64,000 bases of DNA from Ardenticatenaceae bacterium (GTDB taxonomy: Bacteria > Chloroflexota > Anaerolineae > Promineifilales > Promineifilaceae): assembly GCA_020634235.1 (NCBI GenBank), contig JACKCB010000002.1:744001-808000 (forward strand), in the 5' to 3' direction. The number at the start of each line of letters is the position of its first letter. The stretch's first letter is position 1. The translations under genes were made by a program, and so were the position numbers. Shown piece by piece: positions 43,467-51,331 of this stretch. A model generated the notes under the pieces. The model saw nothing but the letters and a program-made list of their open reading frames with translations. It did no database searches and had not been told where the DNA came from.

Positions 43467-44897
43467 CTATGCCTCTTGTTGCCCGGCCGGGTGGGCCAAA
43501 GCCTGTACCAAACAGCGAAACTGGTCGCCCCGCTCAGCAAAATCCGCAAATGCGTCAAAACTGGTGCCGCCGGGCGAGAGCAGCACCACGTCGCCGGGGG
43601 CAGCCAGCCCGGCCGCCTCGCTGATAGCCGCCGCCAGATCGGGGGCACGCACCACACGCAGCACATCCCGGCCGGGGGGAGTACCAGCCGCCGCCAGGCG
43701 CTCTGCCAGCAGCGGCGCCAGCGCACCAAACAACACCACCGTCTTCACTCGCCGCTGCACCGCCTGCGCCCACGTCTCCCAAACCAGGTCCTTGTCCTGC
43801 CCGCCGGCCAGCAAAATCAGCGGTTCGGCAAATGCGGCAAAGGCGGCCATCGCCCGCTCCGGGGCCGTGGCAATCGAATCATTGACATATTGCACGCCGT
43901 TGATCGTCGCCACCATCTCCAGGCGGTGGGGCACGCCACGAAAGTCAGCAATGGCCTGGCGCATCGCCGCCAGCGGAATCCCCACGCTGTCGGCCAGGGT
44001 AACGGCCGCGAGCACGTTGGCCAGATTGTGCCGGCCGCGCAGGCGAATCTGCGCCACGTCACACACCGTTTGCGGCTCGCCGCCGCGGCCCCTCAGCCAA
44101 ATCTGCCCCTCGCGGCAATAAGCACCATCATCAACAAGAGACGCCATGCTAAACCAACGCACCCGGCCGGGGGCCATCCCCGCCATCCTCTCCGATCCCT
44201 GGTCATCGGCATTCAGCACCGTAATCCCATCTTCAGCCTGAAAGCGCAGAATATTCGCTTTGGCCGCGGCATAAGCCGCCAGCGTTCCATGCCGGTCCAG
44301 GTGGTTAGGCGTCACGTTTAGCACAGTCGCCACCGCCGGGGGCACCACCGGCGGCCGCGACGTCCACAGCTCCAACTGAAAGCTGGACAACTCCTGCACC
44401 ACCAGGTCGCCGGGCTGCATCCGCGCCAGGTCGGCAATGAGCGGGTTGCCGATATTGCCGCCAATCCAGGTCGTACGGCCGGCGGCCTGGCCCATCGCCC
44501 CGGTCAGGGCCGTGGTGGTCGTCTTGCCGGCCGACCCGGTGATGCCGATGACCTGGGCCGGCGTCCGGCGCATAAATTCCAACGCATCGTTGGTCACCCG
44601 GATACCTCGTGCCTGCGCTGCCTGTACAATGGGCGCCCCGGCCGGGACACCCCCACTAACCGCCAGCACATCCGTACCATCCAGCAAACTCAGCGGGTGC
44701 TCACCCAGCACAAACTGGATGCCCAGGCCGGTCAGCTCCGCCAGCCCATCCGCCAGCTTATCCGGCGCACGCAGGTCAGAGACCACCACCTGGGCGCCAG
44801 CCTGCGCGGCAAAGCGCGCCAGCGCCTTGCCCTGCCGCGCCAGCCCCAGAATTACCAGGCGTTTTCCGGCCAACTCGTCCTGCTTCACCACAACCAC
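43467..44897 (-). CDS. murD: UDP-N-acetylmuramoylalanine--D-glutamate ligase
   Basis: A 476-residue Mur ligase adding D-Glu. It has LVILGLARQGKALARFA (about 14-30), the ATP loop IGITGSAGKTTTTALTGAM (about 115-133), ELSSFQLELW (about 168-177), TPNHLDRHGT (about 195-204), the PHRLEMVATINGVQYVNDSIAT segment that is diagnostic of MurD, and LLSPGGTSFDAFADFAERGDQF near the end, where the family usually has SPA(C/A)ASFD. It starts at GTG 44897, directly after the mraY stop; GTG 44888 is also possible. Confidence 0.97.
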   Translation of the reverse strand: MVVVKQDELAGKRLVILGLARQGKALARFAAQAGAQVVVSDLRAPDKLADGLAELTGLGIQFVLGEHPLSLLDGTDVLAVSGGVPAGAPIVQAAQARGIRVTNDALEFMRRTPAQVIGITGSAGKTTTTALTGAMGQAAGRTTWIGGNIGNPLIADLARMQPGDLVVQELSSFQLELWTSRPPVVPPAVATVLNVTPNHLDRHGTLAAYAAAKANILRFQAEDGITVLNADDQGSERMAGMAPGRVRWFSMASLVDDGAYCREGQIWLRGRGGEPQTVCDVAQIRLRGRHNLANVLAAVTLADSVGIPLAAMRQAIADFRGVPHRLEMVATINGVQYVNDSIATAPERAMAAFAAFAEPLILLAGGQDKDLVWETWAQAVQRRVKTVVLFGALAPLLAERLAAAGTPPGRDVLRVVRAPDLAAAISEAAGLAAPGDVVLLSPGGTSFDAFADFAERGDQFRCLVQALAHPAGQQEA

Positions 44898-45905
44898 CTA
44901 CACCAGCGCCAGGGCAATGCCCACCATTGCCCCCAACAGCCCAATCAGCCACCAGCGCTGCACAATCTGCGTTTCGCTCCAGCCCAGCAGCACAAAGTGG
45001 TTATGCAGCGGAGCCATGCGGAAGGGGCGCAAATCTCGCCCCAAAAACCGGCGGCTCAACACCGCCGAAGAGACCTGAATCATGGTAGACAACGTGGTGG
45101 CCACCGGAATAATGGCAATAATCGGCAAGATAAGCCACTGGTTAGTCATCAGCGCAATCACACCCAGCGCGCCGCCCAGCGCCTGCGAGCCTACATCCCC
45201 CATGATCATCTGGGCCGGGTGTGCGTTAAACCATAAAAAGGCAAAGCAAGCGCCCACCATCACAAAACAAAGATTCACAATAAACTGCTGCCCCTGCATA
45301 AAAGCGATAATGCCATACGCCGCCAACGCCGTAGCCGTGATTAGCCCGGCCAGCCCATCCAGCCCATCCGTCAGGTTAACCGCATTGGCCCCGGCCGTGA
45401 TAATAAAAACGGCCACCGGCAAATACCAGATGCCAATGTCCAGCAAGAAAGGCACAGTAGGCGCGGCCACCCAGCCGTGCAAATCATTAAGCTGCCAGTA
45501 AATGAGCACCGCCGCCACCAGGGCGATGGCCACCTGGTACCAGATTTTGTAGCGCGCCAACATACCCACACCAGGACGCTGCCGCAAGCCCTGGTAATCG
45601 TCGATGCCCCCCAGGATGGAATATGAAACCATCACGCCCAGGGGAATGGCCACGCTCTCCACCACCTCAAAGGTCTCCAGCAGTTGGACAATGTTGACGA
45701 TGATGATGATGACGACCGTCCAGCCAACAATCAGCACGCCACCCATGGCCGGCGTCCCCATCTTAGACATGTGCGACTGCGGTCCCTCGATGCGGATCTT
45801 CTTGCCCAGCTTCAGGCGGCGCATCAGCTCGATCAGGGGACTGCCCCAGATAATAGCCAGCAAAAACGTGACACCGCCCAGGGTAAGTGAGAAAGGCATG
45901 TTCAT
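44898..45905 (-). CDS. mraY: Phospho-N-acetylmuramoyl-pentapeptide-transferase
   Basis: A 335-residue polytopic enzyme making lipid I from UDP-MurNAc-pentapeptide and undecaprenyl phosphate. Motifs: KIRIEGPQSHMSKMGTPAMGG (about 36-56), GGIDDYQGLRQR with the catalytic Asp pair, NAVNLTDGLDGLAG (about 175-188), MGDVGSQALGG (usual MGDTGS has Val for Thr here) and the C-terminal PLHNHFVLLGWSE. Ten hydrophobic segments are present. It overlaps murF by 4 bp (ATGA) and abuts murD, so translation is tightly coupled. Confidence 0.97.
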   Translation of the reverse strand: MNMPFSLTLGGVTFLLAIIWGSPLIELMRRLKLGKKIRIEGPQSHMSKMGTPAMGGVLIVGWTVVIIIIVNIVQLLETFEVVESVAIPLGVMVSYSILGGIDDYQGLRQRPGVGMLARYKIWYQVAIALVAAVLIYWQLNDLHGWVAAPTVPFLLDIGIWYLPVAVFIITAGANAVNLTDGLDGLAGLITATALAAYGIIAFMQGQQFIVNLCFVMVGACFAFLWFNAHPAQMIMGDVGSQALGGALGVIALMTNQWLILPIIAIIPVATTLSTMIQVSSAVLSRRFLGRDLRPFRMAPLHNHFVLLGWSETQIVQRWWLIGLLGAMVGIALALV

Positions 45906-47332
45906 TGGCTACTCTCTCCGGCACGAACGAGGGCAGACACGATCTGGTCCATAAATACCGCACGTGACCCCTTCACCAGGATGACATCGCGAGGCCTGAT
46001 AATCTCCAGCAGGAGCGCCACGGCCTCTGCGGCAGTTGCCGGGGCATATACCCGGCCGGGATCCATCCCGGCCAACAGCGCTTCCTCCGCAATCAACCGG
46101 CCGCGCGGTCCCACCGTCACCAACAGGTGGGCCACTTGCAGCGCCCGGCGGCCCACCAACCGGTGCGACGCCTCTTCCGCCTGGCCCAACTCCAGCATAT
46201 CGCCCAACACCGCCACCCGCCGCCCATCCAGGTCGGCCAGCAAATTCAGCGCGGCAATCATAGAGGCCGGGCTGGCGTTGTAAGTGTCATCCAAAATCAA
46301 CGACTGCTGCGGCCCGTCGGCCGTCACCAGGCGCAGTTGCGACTGCATACCTTGCAAGCCGTGCCCAATCTCGTCCCAGGTAAGCCCTTCAATCAGCCCC
46401 ACGGCGGCGGCGCGCAGCACGGTGTGCACACTATGCCGCCCCAAAAGCGGCACCTGGAGGCGCAGCGCTTCCCGGCCGGTGTGCAGCGTAAACTGAATGC
46501 CATTTAGCCCGCGCGATTCAATACCATCCGCCCACAAATCGGCCGCCGGGTCCAGGCCATAGGTAAAAACGCGGGCCGCGGTGTGGCCGGCCATGCCCAT
46601 CACCAGCGGCTCATCCCGGTTCAAGATGGCCACACCATCCGCCGGCAGCGCCTCCACCAGCTCCCGCTTGGCGGCGACGATGTGCTCCAGGCTGCCGGCC
46701 CGCTCCATATGCACAGCATCGATCATGGTGATCACGCCAATCTCTGGCCGGCTTATCTGGCACAGGCGGGCGATTTCTCCTCGCGTATACATGCCCATCT
46801 CCAACACGGCCCGCTCGTGCCCAGGCTGCAAGCCAAAGAGGGCCGGCGGCAGGCCCAGGATGCTGTTGCGGTTACCGGGCGTCTTGAAGGTGTTGTAACG
46901 GCTGGCCAGCACGGCGTGGGTCAGCTCTTTGGTGGAGGTTTTGCCCACGCTGCCGGTAATGCCAATCACGCGCAAGCTTTGGAACTGCTCGCGCCACACC
47001 TGGGCGGCCTGCTGCATGGCGGCCACGGTGTCGTCCACAAGCAGCAGGCAGTTGGAGCCCGGCTGCAGCGCGGCCAACCCGGCCGGGTCGGCATTCACAA
47101 CGGGCCAATCACCAGGCACCGGCCGGGAGACAAGCGCCGCCACCGCGCCGCGTGCAAAGGCATGGGCCACGTAGTCGTGTCCATCCACCCTTTCGCCCGG
47201 AATGGCCACAAACAGGCTGCCGGGCTGCACCTCGCGGCTGTCGGTGACCACATCGGCCACGGCCGGGTCATACCCGGCCGGGTTCATAGCCAGCAGCACG
47301 CGCAAAAAATAACCCAGCGTCAGGGTCATCAT
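45902..47332 (-). CDS. murF: UDP-N-acetylmuramoyl-tripeptide--D-alanyl-D-alanine ligase
   Basis: A 476-residue Mur ligase joining D-Ala-D-Ala to the tripeptide nucleotide. It shows DSREVQPGSLFVAIPGERVDGHDY (a Mur N-terminal UDP-binding pattern), the ATP loop IGITGSVGKTSTKELTHAVL (about 122-141), TPGNRNSILGLPPALF (about 151-166), ILNRDEPLV, GRHSVHTVLRAAAVG, and DDTYNASPASMIAAL (about 349-363). It is clearly MurF and not MurE by the KTSTKE and YNASP signatures. It follows the transpeptidase gene by 5 bp; murE, normally found here, is absent. Confidence 0.97.
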   Translation of the reverse strand: MMTLTLGYFLRVLLAMNPAGYDPAVADVVTDSREVQPGSLFVAIPGERVDGHDYVAHAFARGAVAALVSRPVPGDWPVVNADPAGLAALQPGSNCLLLVDDTVAAMQQAAQVWREQFQSLRVIGITGSVGKTSTKELTHAVLASRYNTFKTPGNRNSILGLPPALFGLQPGHERAVLEMGMYTRGEIARLCQISRPEIGVITMIDAVHMERAGSLEHIVAAKRELVEALPADGVAILNRDEPLVMGMAGHTAARVFTYGLDPAADLWADGIESRGLNGIQFTLHTGREALRLQVPLLGRHSVHTVLRAAAVGLIEGLTWDEIGHGLQGMQSQLRLVTADGPQQSLILDDTYNASPASMIAALNLLADLDGRRVAVLGDMLELGQAEEASHRLVGRRALQVAHLLVTVGPRGRLIAEEALLAGMDPGRVYAPATAAEAVALLLEIIRPRDVILVKGSRAVFMDQIVSALVRAGESSQ

Positions 47333-47337
47333 CGTCC

Positions 47338-49035
47338 TCAGTTCCCTCTGGCCTCGGCCACGTCCGCCTGCAAACGAATCGCATCAGGCGGGATGTTCAA
47401 CATCACCACCAGCTCCTTAGCCAACGAAGCAAACGCCGGGGCCGCCGTCAGCGAACCCCACGGTTCCGTCGTGGGCCGGTCCAACTTCACCATCACAATG
47501 ATTTCCGGGTCATCCGCCGGAATCCAGCCAATAAAAGAGCCGATGGTTGCGTCCGACAGATATACGCCGTTTTCCGGAATCTGCGCCGTGCCCGTCTTGC
47601 CGGCGATGGTATAGCCATCCATATGGGCCATGATCACGCCATCCTGCACCACGTTAATGGCCATGGCGTTGATCATGTGCGCCGTTTCCGGCGACACCGG
47701 CCGGCTGATAATCGTCGGCTCGTGGCGGTACACCTGGTCGTCGCGGTGAATCTCCTCCACCACGTAAGGCTTCATCAGGTAACCATCGTTGGCCAGAGAA
47801 GCGATGGCCGTAATCATCTGCAGAGGCGTGACGGCAATGCCCTGGCCATAGGAGTTGGTGGCCAGGAAGGATTCCGTCCAATACTCGCTGCCGGGCAGGT
47901 GCAGCGTTCCCCCAGCCTCCGACATCAGGTCGATGCCGGTGGGCCGGCCAAAGTTGAAGCGTTCCATATAGTTGTAGTAAGTCTCGGCCCCCATCCAGGT
48001 GGCCACGGTAGCCGTGCCCACATTCAATGAACGGGTGAGCAAGGTTTGCATGTCGGTGGTGCCGTTGGCACTGCGGTCCCAGTTGTAGGTAATGTGCCCC
48101 CCCACTTCCAGCAAGCCGGCATCGTAGTAGGTGGTTTGCGGCGTCACTGTGCCCGAATCCAGAGCGGCGGCCATGGTCACCAGCTTGATAACCGACCCCG
48201 GCTCATACTGCTTGCTGATCGCCGGGTTGACCAACAGCGCTTCATCCGTACGATAGAACTCATATGGCATGTAGCAGGGATAGCTGGCCATGGCCAGAAT
48301 CGCGCCCGTGCGCGGGTTCATCACAATAATCGTGCCGGTCTGCGCCCCATACTCAATGAGCGCCTGGCGCAGATGCTCTTCCACCGTGTATTGAATGGAA
48401 CGGTCAATGGTCAGCACCAGATCGGCCCCTTCACGGGCGATAACGCTGTCCTGCGGGGTGAGGGGGGAGATGCTGCGCACGTCGCTGGCCGCTTCGCCGG
48501 CCAACTCGCTCTGGTAATACCCTTCCAACCCCGCGCCGCCGATATTGTCGAAGTCGGTGTAGCCCAGGACGTGACACAACAAGTCGCCCTGGGGGTAGAT
48601 GCGGCGGGGCAGCGGGTCGATCTGCAGGCCGTCGTATGGCAGGGCACGCACCGCTTCGGCGATGTCGGCCGGCACCCGGCCGGAGAGCAGCACAAAGGGC
48701 ACATCGGCGGTGAGGTCTTCCCAAATGTCATTGCGCGGGCGCTGCAGGATGGGCGCGAGGGCGGTGGCCATCTCGTCGGCCTCCACAATGAGCGAGGGCG
48801 AGGCCCCAATCTGGTAGTCGGCCCCATTGCCAGCCAGAATGGTGCCGTTGCGGTCATAGATAATGCCGCGATCCGGCCGGGCAACCACATTCACCCAGCC
48901 AATGGAATCACCCAATGCTTTCCAGTAGGGTCCCTGGATAATCTGAAAAGCAACCAGGCGGCCAATGATCACCACGGCCGCAAAGTGTATGCCTATGACA
49001 ACAATCCATAACCGGCGCTGCTGGCTGTTATTCAC
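47338..49035 (-). CDS. ftsI: Septal penicillin-binding protein (PBP2/FtsI-type transpeptidase)
   Basis: A 565-residue class B penicillin-binding protein. A short cytosolic tail and one TM helix (LWIVVIGIHFAAVVIIGRLVAFQII, about 9-33) precede the PBP dimerisation domain (RGIIYDRNGTILA, about 56-68) and the transpeptidase domain with the catalytic triad motifs S281-V-I-K284 (SVIK), S336-L-N and K480-T-G (KTGTA). It crosslinks septal peptidoglycan with FtsW. There is no PASTA tail. It starts at GTG 49035, overlapping the FtsL-like gene by 8 bp. Confidence 0.95.
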   Translation of the reverse strand: MNNSQQRRLWIVVIGIHFAAVVIIGRLVAFQIIQGPYWKALGDSIGWVNVVARPDRGIIYDRNGTILAGNGADYQIGASPSLIVEADEMATALAPILQRPRNDIWEDLTADVPFVLLSGRVPADIAEAVRALPYDGLQIDPLPRRIYPQGDLLCHVLGYTDFDNIGGAGLEGYYQSELAGEAASDVRSISPLTPQDSVIAREGADLVLTIDRSIQYTVEEHLRQALIEYGAQTGTIIVMNPRTGAILAMASYPCYMPYEFYRTDEALLVNPAISKQYEPGSVIKLVTMAAALDSGTVTPQTTYYDAGLLEVGGHITYNWDRSANGTTDMQTLLTRSLNVGTATVATWMGAETYYNYMERFNFGRPTGIDLMSEAGGTLHLPGSEYWTESFLATNSYGQGIAVTPLQMITAIASLANDGYLMKPYVVEEIHRDDQVYRHEPTIISRPVSPETAHMINAMAINVVQDGVIMAHMDGYTIAGKTGTAQIPENGVYLSDATIGSFIGWIPADDPEIIVMVKLDRPTTEPWGSLTAAPAFASLAKELVVMLNIPPDAIRLQADVAEARGN

Positions 49036-49513
49036 CTGATTCGCCTCTCACTAAATCACTCAAGCTGGATGTGAGTTGCATCCAGATCGCCTCATCCATG
49101 GATTCAACGGGCACAGGAACGGGGACCGGCGTGGGGGTGGGTTCCTGTACGGTTGGGTAGTCGGTAACGACCACATACCGGATCTGATCCGGCCCGGCCG
49201 GGACAAAACCCAACTGCGCGGCGGCCGTCTGCAGGCGGTCCAGGGCCTGCGCCCCGGCAATATCCCGTTCCAGGTCGGCATTCAAGCGCTTAACCGTCTC
49301 CAGATCATCCTGCATCACCTGCATACGCCGGCCGGTGGTGGCAATCCGGCTGGCCTGGCTGAGATAAATGGTGCCCAGCAGCGCCGCCAGGCCCAACACA
49401 ATGAACCAGCCCATGGCTACCTGGGCTTCATTCAGCCACAGCCAGCGGCGCGTGCGGTCTTCCGCCTCGCGGCGGCGAATTCGTTTAGTCGTTTCTGGTC
49501 GTCTCGTGGTCAT
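49028..49513 (-). CDS. FtsL-like division protein (single TM, coiled coil)
   Basis: A 161-residue bitopic protein in the usual ftsL position between rsmH and the PBP gene. It has a basic cytosolic N-terminus (TTRRPETTKRIRRREAEDRTRRW), one TM (MGWFIVLGLAALLGTIYLSQ, about 29-48) and an extracellular coiled coil (MQVMQDDLETVKRLNADLERDIAGAQ), then a proline/valine tail (PTPTPVPVPVPV). FtsL proteins are defined by this shape rather than sequence, and it would form the FtsQLB complex. The start at ATG 49513 is uncertain (GTG 49531 also possible). Confidence 0.78.
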   Translation of the reverse strand: MTTRRPETTKRIRRREAEDRTRRWLWLNEAQVAMGWFIVLGLAALLGTIYLSQASRIATTGRRMQVMQDDLETVKRLNADLERDIAGAQALDRLQTAAAQLGFVPAGPDQIRYVVVTDYPTVQEPTPTPVPVPVPVESMDEAIWMQLTSSLSDLVRGESGE

Positions 49514-49545
49514 GGTCGAATGATCAATCACAGTCCGGACTGCGC

Positions 49546-50475
49546 TTATGCCAGTTTCTGGGCCACGCGCAGCCGGGCACTGCGGCTGCGCGGATTCTGG
49601 GCAATCTCAGCCTCGTCGGGCTTCAGCGCCTTGCGCGATACCAACTGCAAGGTGGGCCGCGTGTTGCAGGTGCAAACCGGCTGGCCGGGTGGGCAGGTAC
49701 AGGTCTGGCTTAGCTGCCGGAAGGTCTGCTTGACGAAGCGGTCTTCCAGCGAATGAAAGCTGATGACGGCCACCCGGCCGGAGGGCTTGAGCAGGTCGAT
49801 GGCCGCCAGCAGGCCCGTCTCCAGCATGGCCAGTTCCTCGTTCACAGCGATGCGCAGGGCCTGAAAGACCTGCGTAGCCGGGTGAATGCGCCGCCGGGGG
49901 CCACGAGCCTCGCGGGCAATGATGCCGGCCAGTTGGGTGGTGGTGTACACCGGCCGGGCAGCCACAATGGCCTGGGCATAACGGCGGCTCTGGCGCTCCT
50001 CGCCATAACGCCAAAAAATGTCGGCCAGCTCAGCGGCCGGTAAATTGTTAACCAGGTCGGCGGCCGAAGGGCCGTGGGTTGGATCGAAGCGCATATCTAG
50101 CGGGCCTTCTTGCCGTAAGGAAAAGCCTCGTTCGGCCGCATCTAGCTGGCGGGACGAGAGGCCCAGGTCAAGCAGTACGCCGTCGACGGGCGCAAAATGG
50201 TGCTGCGGGGCCAGCCGGCCCATCTCGGCATAGCTGGCAGTGACGAAGGTGATGCGGTCGCCGAAGGCTTGCAGGCGCTGCCGGGCATAGGCGATGGCCT
50301 CTGGATCCCGGTCGAAGGCCAGCACGCGCCCGGCCGGGGCGCTGGCGGTCAGAATACCGGCCGTGTGCCCCCCTGCCCCAACCGTACCATCAATGTACAG
50401 GCCACCCGGCCGGGGTTGGAGCAAAGCCAACACCTCGTGATACAAAACAGGGACATGCTCGGCCTGGTTTTCCAT
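49546..50475 (-). CDS. rsmH: 16S rRNA (cytosine(1402)-N4)-methyltransferase
   Basis: A 309-residue methyltransferase acting on C1402 of 16S rRNA in the ribosomal P-site. Signatures are the opening HVPVLYHEVLALLQP (about 6-20), the SAM loop YIDGTVGAGGHTAGIL (about 26-41), DGVLLDLGLSSRQLD (about 97-111), RGFSLRQEGPLDMRFD, FQALRIAVNEEL and VISFHSLEDRFVKQTFR. A cysteine-rich insertion CTCPPGQPVCTC near residue 270 is typical of many members. The start is ATG 50475 (a TTG six bases earlier is less likely). It is the second gene of the dcw operon, 68 bp after mraZ. Confidence 0.97.
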   Translation of the reverse strand: MENQAEHVPVLYHEVLALLQPRPGGLYIDGTVGAGGHTAGILTASAPAGRVLAFDRDPEAIAYARQRLQAFGDRITFVTASYAEMGRLAPQHHFAPVDGVLLDLGLSSRQLDAAERGFSLRQEGPLDMRFDPTHGPSAADLVNNLPAAELADIFWRYGEERQSRRYAQAIVAARPVYTTTQLAGIIAREARGPRRRIHPATQVFQALRIAVNEELAMLETGLLAAIDLLKPSGRVAVISFHSLEDRFVKQTFRQLSQTCTCPPGQPVCTCNTRPTLQLVSRKALKPDEAEIAQNPRSRSARLRVAQKLA

Positions 50476-50543
50476 GTACAAGATTGGTCATGACCACCGG
50501 TGTACCAGACAGGGACAAGCCCGTTTGCCACACGTAAACAAAA

Positions 50544-50969
50544 CTAAATGCCCAGGTCGGCCCATCGCTGGGCGTCGTTACTGTTCTCAACCGATTCGCG
50601 CACCAACTGCCAGGCGTCCTGGTTCCAGATTTCCATGTAGTTAAACATGCCGGCAATGACCACCTCACCGTTGATGTTGGCGAAGTCACGCAAATACTGC
50701 GGCAGCAGAATGCGCCCCTGCCGGTCTGGGTTCAGGTCTACCGCACCAGAAAAAACCCGCCGCCGGAAAGCGCGCACGCTCTCGCTGGACAAAGGCTGGT
50801 TGGCGATCTTGGCCGCCAGGTTCTCCCACTCGATCAGCGAGAAGGCCATCAGGTTCTGGTCAAAGCCGCGCGTAACGACGACGCCCGTAGCCAGTTCGCC
50901 CCGAAAACGAGCCGGGATGGTCAACCGTCCTTTGTCATCGATGGTGTGTAAAAACTCGCCTAAGAACAT
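50544..50969 (-). CDS. mraZ: Transcriptional regulator MraZ
   Basis: A 141-residue protein with two AbrB/SpoVT-like swapped-hairpin repeats: TIDDKGRLTIPARFRGEL (about 9-26) and NPDRQGRILLPQYLRDF (about 80-96). MraZ forms rings that bind TGGGN repeats in its own promoter and regulates the dcw cluster. Three such boxes at exact 10-bp spacing are present upstream (51110-51134), supporting autoregulation. It is the first gene of the 16-gene operon that ends with ftsZ. Confidence 0.97.
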   Translation of the reverse strand: MFLGEFLHTIDDKGRLTIPARFRGELATGVVVTRGFDQNLMAFSLIEWENLAAKIANQPLSSESVRAFRRRVFSGAVDLNPDRQGRILLPQYLRDFANINGEVVIAGMFNYMEIWNQDAWQLVRESVENSNDAQRWADLGI

Positions 50970-51032
50970 GAACCTTGTCTACCTGCGCGGGTGGCCAATA
51001 TTGCCGTCGACCTGGCCCGGTACGCTTACTCA

Positions 51033-51063
51033 ATTATAGCACAAAATAGAACATTTGTTCCAA
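51033..51063 (-). promoter_or_regulatory. Promoter of mraZ and the dcw operon
   Basis: On the minus strand perfect TATAAT (51038-51033) with a TTGGAA -35-like hexamer (51063-51058) at 19-bp spacing. Transcription would start near 51026, giving a leader of about 55 bases. The spacer contains a GAACN4GTTC palindrome, and MraZ boxes lie 47-101 bp upstream of the -10. Confidence 0.6.
51049..51060. promoter_or_regulatory. SOS/LexA-like box (GAACATTTGTTC) in the mraZ promoter
   Basis: GAAC-N4-GTTC matches the LexA (Cheo) box consensus of Bacillus and actinobacteria. It lies between and overlapping the -10/-35 region of the dcw promoter, the usual place for a repressor. No lexA is in the window, and whether this lineage's LexA uses this motif is not shown by the sequence. 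Confidence 0.4.
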
Positions 51064-51109
51064 GCGCCCCATTTTGGCCGCACTTTCAAGCCAAAACACT
51101 GCACGAGTA

Positions 51110-51134
51110 ACCCATTTTGCCCCATTTCGCCCCA
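51110..51134 (-). promoter_or_regulatory. MraZ-binding TGGGN repeats (three boxes)
   Basis: Reading the minus strand, TGGGG (51134-51130), TGGGG (51124-51120) and TGGGT (51114-51110) occur with exact 5-base spacers (10-bp period). This is the known MraZ operator pattern. A further isolated TGGGG lies at 51071-51067, outside the phase. Confidence 0.75.
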
Positions 51135-51269
51135 CATTATGACACATTCTACACCAAAGCGCGATCCCTGGGAAGGTATTGCCCCATCTTTTAAGGTACC
51201 AATTTCGGCGCAGTGGGGGATTGGGGTGGCGGGGGAAATATCCCGGCCGGGGTCCGTCCCCAGCCATAC

Positions 51270-51299
51270 AAAAAAGCGCCAGGCCGGGCAGCCTGGCGC
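51270..51299 (-). terminator. Rho-independent terminator of the mscS gene
   Basis: A 9-bp stem (51276-51284 with 51291-51299) and 6-base loop, followed on the minus strand by six T (complement of 51270-51275). It lies 32 bp past the mscS stop and insulates the dcw promoter. Confidence 0.85.
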
Positions 51300-51331
51300 G
51301 CTTTGGTGCCACAAGGTAGAGCACGGGCGGG

